Shown here one piece after another: positions 37,841-48,483 of a stretch of DNA of 64,000 nucleotides (position 1 is its first letter; each line of letters opens with the position of its first letter). Under the pieces are notes generated by a model. That model was not told the DNA's origin. It ran no database searches and saw only the letters and a program-made list of their open reading frames with translations. This stretch comes from Salvia splendens (lineage: Eukaryota > Streptophyta > Magnoliopsida > Lamiales > Lamiaceae), in NCBI RefSeq assembly GCF_004379255.2, contig NC_056034.1, forward strand, positions 36,500,887 to 36,564,886. The letters run 5' to 3'. The position numbers and the translations under genes were made by a program.

Positions 37841-40393
37841 CTGTCCGAGGAACAAAATAACATCAAAATCAGCATATATGTAATAGCAGAAGTCAATTCC
37901 AGTGTCAGAATCAGGAATTAAGAAACACAAATGTAACAAATTTTGCATACTGGAGCCTGGACTGGTTCAAAGTCTCATCACTTACTAAATCTCAAAAGGC
38001 ACCTCATATTAACCAGATTGCACGACCTAGGCATTCTTCTCACTCATCTTTTATGAACTACCATGTTTAACTCAGTGTTGTTAGGGTCGCGGGGCGCACC
38101 GGGTCGATGGGGTGAAAATTCGGGTCGCGGGTCAACGAGTCGGCGGGGTCGAGAGACCCATAAAGCTAGGTTAATTTTTTTGCCTTTTAATATTAAATAA
38201 AATAAATATATTGCTCTAATGTTTATAATATATCAAATAATATAAATGTAGACGCAATTCATGTGAATAGAGATAAAGTGGAATATAGAAATGATCAAAA
38301 TATCAAAACAATTCATAAGTCATAACACAATAAATAATTGAAACCATTGTCTGAAAATATCAAAACAAAGGAATATATGAAGGGTGGCAGCAACAGATCT
38401 TTGAATTGTTTATTTGTTTAGGAGTGAAGAGGCCGAATTCTAAAGTGTAGAAAGTAGGTTTGCAAAGTTTGATGTGGTGCATGCATATATATAGAGAATT
38501 GTGATTGAGAGAGTCAGAAAACATGTGAGAGATTTGAGAAAATCAGAGATAGCATGTGTTTAGGGCGACCCAGGCGACTCACTCGACCCAGGCGACCCAG
38601 GCGACCCACTCGACCCAGCGGCGACCCTGTATCTCGATCAACCCACCCATGTTGGGGCGGTGATGGTCTCGACCCAGGCGACCCGGGCGACCCGAGCGAC
38701 ACGAACGACATTTTGACAACACTGGTTTAACTCTTTTCTTGAAAGATTAAAATATCAAAATAATTGAGTCTCATAGTTTTGACTTTTGTAGCTAACAAGG
38801 TGAGGCAAGCTCAAAAATTTTTACGAAAATCTAAATCCAAATTCCAAAGTATAATTCAGCCTATGGCTACTTCGTGTCCAAACAAGACAAAATATAATGT
38901 CAAAGCAGGTCTCATATTTCATTCATCGGTAACAACTGACATTTCTATGAGAAACGAGCACAGTTTCTATGAAGTTATCAACACAGATCATGAACGAAGA
39001 GACACCCACCTATCTCAAGAAATATTCTTCACTGCTGTATTCTATGTCAATATGCTTATAACATTAAAAACTCAGAAAATGCATTTAGATCAACCAGCTA
39101 GGATTAATGTTGTAATCTAAATGAAATGTGACAATAATTGCAACTACAATCAAGACAACTTCACGAGAATAAACGCAATCTTGTCAATACCGCAATTTAT
39201 TTTAGGAGTTCTGTTACTTTTCAAAGAAAAAATATCCTAAATCAGGCCTACCTCAAAAAAGATAAAACCATTTTGCACACAATATATAGTAACTTCGTCA
39301 AAAAGGGAAATAAAGAAAACGGGAATCATTTTCCTTGGCTATAAAACAAATGATTCACTATTAACTGATGACAAAAGCAGAGAGAATAAACTATCTGACT
39401 ACACCCTGGCCACCACACCCCCCAATAAAAATGTTTCAAACAAAATCATTTCCGATTATCAGCGTGTGAATACCACAAAAATAAGTACTCGCAACATAGA
39501 AAACTACGTTTCTTATAGTATTTGATGCATCAAAATCAACATGAATGTGCAGTCTTTACTTTTTGAAATAAAAAATAAAAACACGTAAGAAATAATCATT
39601 TGCTTGATTAATATATAGTAATATTTCAAAAACCAAAAAAAAAGAACAGAATCAATTATGAACTGTGCTTCAAAATTGAGCATGTATCAGCAATTCAGCA
39701 TTTAGAAGGTCCTATAGTTTCTTCGTTCATGATACTTATTACACTATAGTGTTTTTTCCAGTAAAAAAGGAACTATGTGATGATTAAAGCAACAGTTTCC
39801 ATTAAACTGTATTGGTAAGAGGCATAACGAACTGTGATAGAAAGACTTACATTGATTTCACAATGAAACATTACACATATATCATATTTTCTCACATTAG
39901 ACATAAACAAACTCCATTGGAACAGAAAATGCAAACCAAACAATTATAAAACAGTGAATATAAACTTGGCTAGTGATACAATCACAAGAGGAAAGAGAAA
40001 CCCAAGAAAGAATGAAAGAAGAAAGGTAAAGAAAAATTGGTTATAACAGATTAATAGATGAAGCAAAGCAGTTGCAACTGTTTGAAGAGTTGCAGCTAGT
40101 AAACAAGACAAATAGATTAGAGCTAAGATGTGTAATCACATTTGGTTCAATGAATTTTGTATAATTCTTGAGAAGTTGTATCTCTTGTTCATCATTCGTA
40201 TCAGCAATACAGTTGTTATTATCTCTTTCAATATGCAAACAATCACTATAAGCTCGCGTCGCGCACAATGCCTGAACGTAGTTAAATGCTAACGGTTTGA
40301 CAGTATAAACACAAGATCATCAGTCAAATGAGAAGAAACAAGACAAAATGAAAGGCATGCATTGCAAAAACATTCAAAATTAAATGTGAGTAC
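37841..40393. other. NOT1: NOT1 intron 1
   Basis: 2.55 kb between exons 1 and 2. It contains the hAT-like MITE at 38073-38724. The rest is AT-rich, and I see no gene in it. The frames 38764-39120, 39138-39344 and 40041-40268 show no recognisable similarity. Confidence 0.7.
38073..38724. mobile_element. hAT-like MITE with an 8-bp target duplication
   Basis: 652 bp, starting CAGTGTTGTTA and ending TGACAACACTG, flanked by the exact 8-bp repeat GTTTAACT (38065-38072 and 38725-38732). Short inverted ends plus an 8-bp duplication are the hAT signature. The subterminal parts are unusually GC-rich and built of a 9-bp-like unit CGACCCAGG on the right and the matching GGGTCG on the left. The middle is AT-rich. 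No transposase is present. Confidence 0.9.
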
Positions 40394-40494
40394 ATTGCAT
40401 AGCTCTTGGAAAACCGAATCGGAGTTGGAATCGTTCAAGTTGTGCAGCAGAAAGCTATAATCTGCCGGGAAAGCTTGGAGGAGAAGTTAACCGT
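40394..40494 (-). pseudogene. NOT1: NOT1 exon 1, start codon lost and frameshifted
   Basis: The minus strand reads FLLHNLNDSNSDSVFQELC before a GT donor at 40393, which is the conserved N-terminus of plant NOT1. Upstream, the frame expected to give the leading residues (FSSKLS.QI) is one base out of register with FLLHNL. The triplet where ATG is expected reads ACG (40492-40494). A TAA lies in the FLLHNL frame just upstream. Start loss and frameshift are inferred from family similarity. Confidence 0.75.
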
Positions 40495-40845
40495 GTTCGA
40501 GCGAATTGCAATTACCCTCTCCTCTGCAAATTTTAGGAGAAACGAACAGAAATTGATAGGGCTTGACGGATTATTATGCAGTTAATTGATTAGTCGAGTG
40601 AGTTCCCGCCGACCCGGTACTGTTTTTGGCCTCCGTATATGGTTCCACATTTTGCCCATTGTTATTTGTTAGCCAATTTGGAATTACTAAGATGCTACCA
40701 CCAAAACAATGTTTATCATCATTCCAATTTTTCTCGTCTTGTCATAATTTCCACAATTGAACGCTCTCTCCTCATGCCCCTCACTTTAATTTACATTATT
40801 TATTATTATTAATTTAATTGTAAATTTAAAATAAAGAGACTATTA
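40495..40845. other. Region upstream of the NOT1 pseudogene
   Basis: Former promoter and 5' leader side of NOT1. A CT-rich stretch near 40500-40535 would be the leader on the minus strand. I see no clear TATA box and no gene. Confidence 0.4.
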
Positions 40846-40848
40846 CTA

Positions 40849-41176
40849 CTCCCTCCATCTACTATTAGGAGTCTCATTTAATGACACGAATTTTAAGAAA
40901 TATTAAGAGAAGTGGGTGGGAAAAAAATTAGCAAATTATGAGTACCACTTGTGTATTATACTATTAATTTTAAATGAAATTTGAGTGGATTGAGTTAGTG
41001 GAATGTGAGACACTATTACAATATATAGTAAAAATGAACCGAGACACATATTTGCGGATGGACTGAAAATAAAAATTACTCCCTCCGTCCCGAAATAGGA
41101 GTCCTATTTAGTTATAACGTATTTTAAGAAATGCAAAGAAAAGTGGAATGAATAAGGTAGTGGAATACGAGTCTCA

Positions 41177-41179
<3 letters not shown>
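40849..41179. mobile_element. Stowaway-like MITE and an adjoining second MITE end
   Basis: CTCCCTCCATCTACTATTAG starts at 40849, with a decayed inverse near 41046-41063. A second start, CTCCCTCCGTCCCGAAATAG, lies at 41079 and runs to the (TA)n tract at 41180 with no matching right end. Both are AT-rich with GAGTCTCA-type internal motifs typical of these MITEs. Confidence 0.6.
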
Positions 41180-41212
<33 letters not shown>

Positions 41213-41217
<5 letters not shown>

Positions 41218-41585
41218 GTGATCAAGATAAAACCATTCTTAAACGTAGAACCATTCTTAAACGTAGAACAAATGTCAAACGGAGGTCGTTAGATCTTTTA
41301 ATCCAATGGTGTTGATTTGCACAGCAACTTCCCATTACAACCAAAACTATTATTAATGGGTGAATGCAGAGAAGTGAAAAAATAAAGCATGCATGGACTC
41401 TTCTTCGTTTCATTCATTCTTCCATCAACATGTGAGTTTTTTCACATGTTGAGTCCGGAATGTCGTGAAAACATAGTCTAATATGTATGATTTTTAATCT
41501 TGACCGTCATTTTTTCCTCATCAAATGAATAAAATATGTAGAGTTCTAGGTTCTACACTTAAGAATGGTTCTATCTTTAACGCAA

Positions 41586-41590
<5 letters not shown>
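41213..41590. mobile_element. Small TA-bounded inverted-repeat element (alpha)
   Basis: ~375 bp between two (TA)n tracts (41180-41212 and ~41588-41623). The left end has GATCAAGATAAAACCATTCT and the right end its approximate inverse (AGAATGGTTCTATCTTTAAC). Part of the left end is repeated immediately (ACCATTCTTAAACGTAGAAC twice). The hairpin CAACATGTGA/TCACATGTTG lies at 41427-41452. No coding capacity. Confidence 0.65.
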
Positions 41591-41628
<38 letters not shown>

Positions 41629-42479
41629 CATGATCTATGACAAACACCCCTTAACCAAATAACTAGAGAACAAATCATAGCCACAAGATCAAGAAAATCA
41701 AGGGCTAGTATTAATACATGTAATTTTCTAATTTAAGGAGAAATTAATTCCCTCCATCACAAATTTACTCCACAATAACAAGGCGGGGGTATAATTGTCA
41801 TTGCAGCCAAAATAATGTCATTGGCAAATTCACAAATTCAATTTGTTTGAGAACGAATTCTTCGTTGAGCTCCGAGAATCCGAGCAAGCGGAAGCAGGCG
41901 GCGGATAAGAAGCCATACCCGCAGAGATGGGAGAGGAATCGATTGAGTTTGTGGATCGGAGAGAAGAGGAAATGATTTCTGGAGAGATGGTAGGGCTCCA
42001 GTTGAAGCAACTAGTGATTGCACTTCGCGCAGCTCCGGTGATGCTCCCTGCTCCGTCGACGATGATTGCCCTATTTCTCTGATAAAGAAGAGATTTTTCT
42101 GGAATTCTGAAGGTGGGAGTCGTGGGCCAATTTAACTGCCTTTACCGACATCCTTTTATTTTATAGTTTTTGAATCAGTACCAAAAATTAAGGTTCTCAC
42201 AAGGATCTCCGCTTGGACCAATACAAGTATACAGCAATATTTTGTCATGCTAACTTAACAAGAAACCGAAAATAAGATGAGTATAAAACCTATCATCAAT
42301 CGCTGTAATCATATGACTTAAAAGAGATAAAACGAAGAGATGCAGATAAAGATGAGTAATCTCTATAAACTATGTATATATCAAAGAAAGAAACGTAACC
42401 AGTTTCTTTGAAGTCCCAGACGGTTTTGCTTCCTGCATTTTTTCTAACTTCACCACACTAACTAGTAAAACACATCACT

Positions 42480-43258
42480 CTTATTCTGATTTTACTTCAC
42501 TCTTGTTCACAAAACACATAATTCTTACTCTGATTTTACTTCACTCTTGTTCACAAAAACACATCACTATTATTCTGATTTCAGTTCACTCTTGTTCACA
42601 AAACACATCACTCTTGTTCAGAAAACACTTCACTCTTGTTCAGAAAACACTTCACTCTTGTTCACAAAAACACATCACTATTATTCTGATTCCAGTTCAC
42701 TCTTGTTCACAAAACACATCACTCTTGTTCAGAAAACACTTCACTCTTGTTCAGAAAACACTCCACTCTTGTTCACAAAAACACATCATTCTTGTTCACA
42801 AAAACACATCACTCTTGTTCAGAAAAGACTTCACTCTTGTTCACAAAAACACATCACTATTATTCTGATTTCAGTTCACTCTTGTTCACAAAACACATCA
42901 CTCTTGTTCAGAAAACACTTCACTCTTGTTCAGAAAGCACTTCACTCTTGTTCACAAAAACACATCACTATTATTCTGATTTCAGTTCACTCTTGTTCAC
43001 AAAACACATCACTCTTGTTCAGAAAACACTTCACTCTTGTTCAGAAAATACTTCACTCTTGTTCACAAACACACATCATTCTTGTTCACAAAAACACATC
43101 ACTCTTGTTCAGAAAACACTTCACTCTTGTTCAGAAAACACTTCACTCTTATTCACAAAAACACATCACTATTATTCTGATTTCAGTTCACTCTTGTTCA
43201 CAAAACACATCACTCTTATTCAGAAAACACTTCACTCTTGTTCAGAAAACACTTCGTT
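42480..43258. repeat. Minisatellite array (TTCACTCTTGTTCA family), first block
   Basis: About 780 bp of short repeats built from CACTCTTGTTCAGAAAACA and CACTCTTGTTCACAAAACAC, with a spacer ATTATTCTGATTTCAG recurring in higher-order blocks of ~220 bp. All three forward frames stay open for hundreds of bases simply because the unit lacks stops. This is not a gene. Confidence 0.85.
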
Positions 43259-43559
43259 CGAAAGCTACAAAGAATACAAATCTAAATCAGATCTAAAATA
43301 AAACCTAGAAATGATTGTTAATCAGTAGGAAACACCATTACAAAAGGAGAGGAGCATTTGGGATGGGGTTACAAGTGCACTTATTTAGTTAATGTAGAGT
43401 TGGATATACATATACCTGACATAACATTGGTATGATTTAGTTAAACTTTTTAAATTAGCTTTTTAAAGAACGGAGCTCAACATTCGTAGAGGACTGACCA
43501 CCCAGGATATCCATCCTAAAATGTCATAAAATGTGATTAGAATTTGTGAACGTTAATTG

Positions 43560-44070
43560 CTGCAGCGAACACGATTATTGACGCGCTCTGCGGCCACCTG
43601 ACGCAGCTGGAGGACGGGGCGGCGCACGAATAGGCTTTCGCGGCTATTCACCACCGGAGGTTGAATTGGATTCCGATTCTTCAGATGCAAAAGTACTTTT
43701 CCATCGCCGACGTGACGGCGGAGCTGAAGAAGGTGGTGGAGGAGAAGATATCGGAGAATGACGCGGAGGAGAAGATATCGGAGGATCCACGCACAAACAC
43801 CCCCACTGTGTGATGCCTACACCAACCCCAATAATGTGCTGGCGCTTGATCAAGGCAGCTGCAGCTCCTCCGATGGCAGCCATATCAGCCACCAGAGCTT
43901 CTCCTTCCAAGGAATTGACGATCACCACCAAAACCTCTTCTTCAACGACGCCGGCACCTCCACTTCCTCCTCGAATTACGCCCGCTTCAACGATAATCCG
44001 CAGGATTACTACAGCAGCATCGAGGAGATCAAGGAGCTCATCACGATCAACGACGGCAGCGTAATTTACT
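43560..44070 (+). pseudogene. Captured host-gene fragments inside the TIR element
   Basis: This is a GC-rich island in AT-rich surroundings. One frame reads QMQKYFSIADVTAELKKVV. From about 43808 another reads NPNNVLALDQGSCSSSDGSH, QSFSFQGIDDHHQNLFFNDA and DYYSSIEEIKELITINDGS before breaking into AT-rich DNA. The second part resembles the acidic, serine-rich C-terminus of a plant transcription factor, but I cannot assign the family. Stops and frame changes separate the parts. Probably fragments copied into the transposon. Confidence 0.5.
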
Positions 44071-44227
44071 ATTGTAATTTCATATTTAAATTTCATAATG
44101 TAATTTCCAAAAATACCCTTGGTCTATTTTGTATTATTAAAATAAATAATATTTGTTCCATTAAGATATGTGGCTGAGATTTGTTCTCTAGTTATACACT
44201 TAAGATTAGTTATATCTTGATCACTAT

Positions 44228-44268
<41 letters not shown>

Positions 44269-44271
<3 letters not shown>

Positions 44272-44488
44272 TGTGATCAAATACAAACCCCTATCTATAA
44301 TATAAACTACAAACTTTAATCCTACACACTCCTTGTAAGTAATCAACGGTTAGCAATGAGATTCATATGTCAATGTCAACGCCTAATACAAATTCTGTCA
44401 CTGGGGAAATGTCAACAATGTCAGCGCCTAAAGTTTGTATAGTTTGTATTATAGAGGGTTTGTAGATTATCATGACCCTATATAGTGA
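44269..44488. mobile_element. Small TA-bounded MITE (gamma)
   Basis: 220 bp immediately right of a (TA)n tract (44228-44268). Left end AGGTGTGATCAAATACAAAC, right end inverse TAGGGTCATGATAATCTACA, followed inward on both sides by TATAATA and ACAAACTTTA, giving inverted repeats of about 50 bp. It sits between the two inward-facing ends of the beta block. Confidence 0.7.
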
Positions 44489-45149
44489 TCAAGATATAAC
44501 TAATCTTAAGTGTATAACTAGAGAATAAATAACAGCCACACATCTTAATACTCCAAATTAATCTTATGGCTTACATAATCTTGCAGATTTTTATAAAAAA
44601 TAATAGCCCAAGGGCATTTTCGGAATTCAACGCTGATCTCTCCCAAATTCAAAGCGCGATTTCTAACAAATTCTGTATTTCACGGCGAATCAGACAATTC
44701 TAGAGGCTTTCACCGCCGATCTCTTTCATGACTATTTTATTTATTGATTGAGCTGATTTTGAGTTTGTTTAATGGTTTTTAGGTTGGATTTTCATCTGGT
44801 GCAGCTATTCTTTGCTTGCTTGCCGTCGTTGGGTACCACGTTTATTCATCTAATCTAAATAGCATCTATTCGAATTGATCGGCGAACTCCGACATGGAGA
44901 GTCTGGCTGAGCCGCCGAGGTAGCGGTGTGTTGCTGCCACTGAAGTTGAGGAAATGAGAATCGATTAGAAAAGAAGACTTTGTAAATATAAGTGAATTTT
45001 GTTATTGTTTTTTTTTCCTATAAATCTTTTGGTTAGATTCATTGTAAGATAAAGAAGAATAGATGTATATTAATATGAGCACAGTATGTGTTTGATGAAA
45101 TGTCACAGTGAGTTCATTATTTGTTGCTCAACATATCAATACTGCTATT

Positions 45150-46062
45150 TACTTCACTCTTATTTATAAAACACATCACCCTTATTAAGATTTTACTTCA
45201 CTCTTGTTTACAAAACACATCACTCTTAGCATGATTTTACTTCACTCCTGTTCACAAAACACATCACTCTTATTCGGATTTTACTTCACTCTTGTTCACA
45301 AAACACTTCACTCTTATTCTGATTTTACTTCACTCTTGTTCACAAAACACTTCACTCTTATTCGGATTTTACTTAACTCTTGTTCACAAAGCACTTCACT
45401 CTTATTCGGATTTTACTTCACTCTTGTTCACAAATCACATCACTCTTATTCGGATTTTACTTCACTCTTGTTCACAAAACACATCACTCTTATTCAGATT
45501 TTACTTCACTCTTGTTCACAAAACACATTACTCTTATTTTGATTTTACTTCACTCTTGTTTACAAAACACATCACTCTTATTACGATTTTACTTCTCTCA
45601 TGTTTACAAAACACATCACTCTTATTAAGATTTTACTTCACTCTTGTTTACAAAACACATCACTCTTATTACGATTTTACTTCACTCTTGTTTGCAAAAC
45701 ACATCACTCTTATTATGATTTTACTTCACTCTTGTTTACAAAACACATCACTCTTATTATGATTTTACTTCACTCTTGTTTACAAAACACATCACTCTTA
45801 TTATGAATTTACTTCACTCTTGTTTACAAAACACATCACTCTTATTACGATTTTACTTCACTCTTGTTTACAAAACACATCACTCTTATTACGATTTTAC
45901 TTCACTCTTGTTTACAAAACACATCACTCTTATTACGATTTTACTTCACTCTTGTTTACAAAATACATCACTCTTAGCATGATTTTACTTCACTCTTGTT
46001 TACAAAATACATCACTTTTATTACGATTTTACTTCACTCTTGTTTACAAAACACATCACTCC
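45150..46062. repeat. 44-bp minisatellite, about 20 copies
   Basis: Regular 44-bp unit beginning ATTTTACTTCACTCTTGTTT and continuing ACAAAACACATCACTCTTAT, repeated about 20 times with few changes (G/T alternatives at TTCACA versus TTTACA). It is in the same orientation and shares the CACTCTTGTT core with the array at 42480-43258. The overlapping open frames here are artefacts of the repeat. Confidence 0.9.
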
Positions 46063-46164
46063 TAATAAAAATTACACTTTAAGAATTGTTTTATATTTAT
46101 AATTACTCACTAACTACTCCATATTAATTCACCATCGCCATTTTTTGTTAATAACAAATTCAGC

Positions 46165-46549
46165 GACGCTATTTAGATTATTCCAATAGCTCCAAGCCTT
46201 CTACGTCTCCATCTCCGGCAAATTCGCCGCCGCATTTCTCGCCGCACAATGCTACATCTCCGATCACCCCAGCCCAACAGCTCCAAGCCTTCCTCCAGCT
46301 CAAATACCAGTGGATTCACGATCCCAGCCAGTCCCCATTCGCCACGCATCCAATCGCAAATCGCGTTGCCGTCGCCACCTCCGCCCTGCACTACCTCGGA
46401 TGCGCCGATGCGCTCAGTTTCCCCCCTCTCCACCGCCTCGCGCACCATCTGATCGTCTCCTCCAGCTACGCTGCGGTCGCGGCTCTGTTGTCGGTTATCC
46501 TCCCGGATTCCGCCGCCCAATGCGTCTACGTTGTTTTCGGATTGCTCTA
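46165..46549 (+). pseudogene. Captured gene fragment with hydrophobic C-terminus
   Basis: From about 46271 the frame reads QQLQAFLQLKYQWIHDPSQS, PFATHPIANRVAVATSALHY and, after HLIVSSSYAAVAALLSVILP, ends CVYVVFGLL with TAG at 46547-46549. Codons are GC-rich in the third position, unlike the flanks. The C-terminal third is hydrophobic. A preceding near-copy (LQAFYVSISGKFAAAFLAA) lies in another frame. I do not recognise the protein. It is most likely a fragment of a host gene captured by the surrounding TIR element. Confidence 0.5.
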
Positions 46550-46775
46550 GGCAGCTGAATTTGCAGAAGAGACCGAGAGATAAGAATTTAGGGAACCTAT
46601 TTTTTTCTATGCAATGACCATAATACCCCCGCCTTGTTATTATGGACTAAATTTGTGATTGAGGGAACTAATTTCTCCTTAAATTCAAAAATTAATACCA
46701 GCCCTTGATTTTTTTGATCTTGTGGCTATTATTTGTTCTCTAGTTATTTGGTTAAGAGGTGTTTGCCATAGATCA

Positions 46776-46782
<7 letters not shown>

Positions 46783-46820
<38 letters not shown>
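46783..46820. repeat. (TA)n tract between elements
   Basis: Perfect TA dinucleotide run that ends exactly where the next element (AGGGGAGCGTTATTC) begins. Similar tracts lie at 41180-41212, ~41588-41623, 44228-44268, 48446-48480 and 52632-52653. Confidence 0.9.
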
Positions 46821-46824
<4 letters not shown>

Positions 46825-47014
46825 GAGCGTTATTCTCCTTTTCACATCTTAGATCCTTTTTCCTTCTTAATATTACCCGTTAGATCTAAGCCATCAACGG
46901 ATCAGATTGATTCTATAAAACTGGTTCCGTGTTGCATTATAGAAGGTGGTTGTATGCATTACAGGGTTATTATTGACATTTGACGGAAAAGTAACTGCCA
47001 CATTTTGGTATATG

Positions 47015-47560
47015 CGAATAATGCACCACATGGTCACGAGTAATGCATATAATTGACTATATAATGCACAATATGTGAACTGCAATGCATACGAATAAGA
47101 TGTACCATGTTATGATGTTTGGACACACGTTTCTTGTTTCCCCTAAGGGTTTAATAAGCTTAGGGGCTAGGGTATAGTACGTAGACACGTATGTAATCTT
47201 CACATGGTAACGAGTAATGGATATAATTGACTATCTAATGCACAATTTGTGAACTGCAATGCATACGAACAAGATGTGCTGTGTTATGATGTTTGACACA
47301 CGTTTCTTGTTTCCCCTAAGGGTTTAATAAGCTTAGGGGCTAGGGTATAGTACGTACGCATTAATAACAAATTATAAAACGATACGAATAATTCACCAAA
47401 TTGTCACGAGTAATGGATGTTATTAACTATATAATGCACAATATGTGAACTGCAATGCATACGAATAAGATGTACCATGTTATGATGTTTGACACACGTT
47501 TCTTGTTTCCCCTAAGGGTTTAATAAGCTTAGGGGCTAGGGTATAGTACGTAGACATTAC
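47015..47560. repeat. Left arm of a 546-bp palindrome (three ~180-bp units)
   Basis: Contains three tandem units, each with the core CCCCTAAGGGTTTAATAAGC and TTAGGGGCTAGGGTATAGTA, followed by GAGTAATG and GTGAACTGCAATGCATACGA. It is the inverse of 47720-48265 with only a handful of mismatches. Confidence 0.92.
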
Positions 47561-47719
47561 TAACAAATTGTTGTTATTGGAATATACGTATGTGCATTAT
47601 TTGATTTAGGTAGTGCATTATGTAGCTGTTAATTGTCATTATCTCAGTATATTATGCATTATTAGAGGTATTGTGTATATGGGTTAATCAACGGATTGAA
47701 GATTACATACGTGCATTTA

Positions 47720-48265
47720 GTAATGTCTACGTACTATACCCTAGCCCCTAAGCTTATTAAACCCTTAGGGTAAACAAGAAACGTGTGTCAAACATCATAA
47801 CATGGTACATCTTATTCGTATGCATTGCAGTTCACATATTGTGCATTATATAGTTAATAACATCCATTACTCGTGACAATTTGGTGAATTATTCGTATCG
47901 TTTTATAATTTGTTATTAATGCGTACGTACTATACCTTAGCCCCTAAGCTTATTAAACCCTTAGGGGAAACAAGAAACGTGTGTCAAACATCATAACACA
48001 GCACATCTTGTTCGTATGCATTGCAGTTCACAAATTGTGCATTATATAGTCAATTATATCCATTACTCGTTACCATGTGAAGATTACATACGTGTCTACG
48101 TACTATACCCTAGCCCCTAAGCTTATTAAACCCTTAGGGGAAACAAGAAACGTGTGTCCAAACATCATAACATGGTACATCTTATTCTTATGCATTGCAG
48201 TTCACATATTGTGCATTATATAGTCAATTATATGCATTACTCGTGACCATGTGGTGCATTATTCG
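47720..48265. repeat. Right arm of the 546-bp palindrome
   Basis: Inverted copy of 47015-47560 across a 159-bp spacer (47561-47719), near-identical including a shared one-base variant (TTTGGACAC versus TTTGACAC) in the outermost unit. Such high identity suggests recent formation or ongoing conversion. Confidence 0.92.
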
Positions 48266-48442
48266 TAGCGGTTTCCAGCCATTATTAGATTACTACTGTA
48301 CCCTCATAATGCACAAAATAGGACAAATAATGCAACACGGGATTAATTACCCAATGTTGATCTTGACCGTCCATTTCTCTAATCTAATGGCTGATATTAA
48401 GAAGGAAAAAGGAGGAAATATAGGAAAAGGAAATGAATACAT

Positions 48443-48483
<41 letters not shown>

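Larger units (their letters stand above)
17142..40494 (-). pseudogene. NOT1: NOT1 (CCR4-NOT scaffold subunit) pseudogene, main copy
   Basis: NOT1 is the large scaffold of the CCR4-NOT complex, which removes mRNA poly(A) tails. About 39 exons with GT-AG borders can be followed from 40494 down to 17142, matching plant NOT1 in order: N-terminal repeats, MIF4G CAF1-binding region, DUF3819 and the Not1 C-terminal domain. Introns are retained, so this is not a processed copy. Lesions include loss of the start codon and a frameshift in exon 1, a one-base deletion near 36378, frameshifts near 33483, 25700, 24000 and 17697, and stops at 27064-27066, 26837-26839 and 24428-24430. Three exons are duplicated in the path, and the last exon is cut by the duplication junction. 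A functional NOT1 is presumably elsewhere in the genome (inference). Confidence 0.9.
41624..46782. mobile_element. Composite TA-bounded TIR element(s) carrying minisatellites and gene fragments (beta)
   Basis: The outer ends are ~200-bp inverted repeats of roughly 85-90% identity by eye. Left is AGGGTCATGATCTATGACAA, and right, inverted, AGGGTAGTGATCTATGGCAA. Both then share ACCAAATAACTAGAGAACAA and GGCGGGGGTAT. (TA)n tracts abut both ends. A second, related pair of ends faces inward at ~44095-44234 and ~44484-44570 around a small element, so the block may be two adjacent elements (41624-44234 and 44484-46782) and not one. Each half has a 44-bp-type minisatellite and a host-gene-like fragment. 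No transposase is seen. Mutator-like capture (Pack-MULE) is one possibility, but no 9-bp target duplication can be tested in TA repeats. Confidence 0.65.
46821..48445. mobile_element. TA-bounded TIR element with a large internal palindrome (epsilon)
   Basis: 1.6 kb between two (TA)n tracts. The ends are degenerate inverted repeats sharing CCTTTTTCCTTCTTAATAT and a following GTTAGAT/ATTAGAT block. Nearly all of the interior is the palindrome at 47015-48265. Both ends carry GTGTTGCATTATAG-type motifs also found in the neighbouring element at 48481-52631, so the two are related. No coding sequence. Confidence 0.7.

Noticed and set aside
38764..39344. 118- and 68-residue frames in NOT1 intron 1
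   Set aside because: Chance frames in AT-rich intron sequence on the strand opposite to the gene.
42503..43301. Long overlapping frames (up to 249 residues)
   Set aside because: All three forward frames are open because the minisatellite unit lacks stops. The repeated peptides are by-products.
45150..46062. CRISPR-like regular spacing
   Set aside because: There are no unique spacers, the repeats are contiguous and the host is a plant.
45204..46065. Series of 68-156-residue frames spaced by 44 or 88 bp
   Set aside because: Produced by the 44-bp minisatellite. No gene features.
46759..46983. Frame with repeated YIYIY residues (and the similar one at 48195-48482)
   Set aside because: Translation of (TA)n tracts and palindrome sequence.
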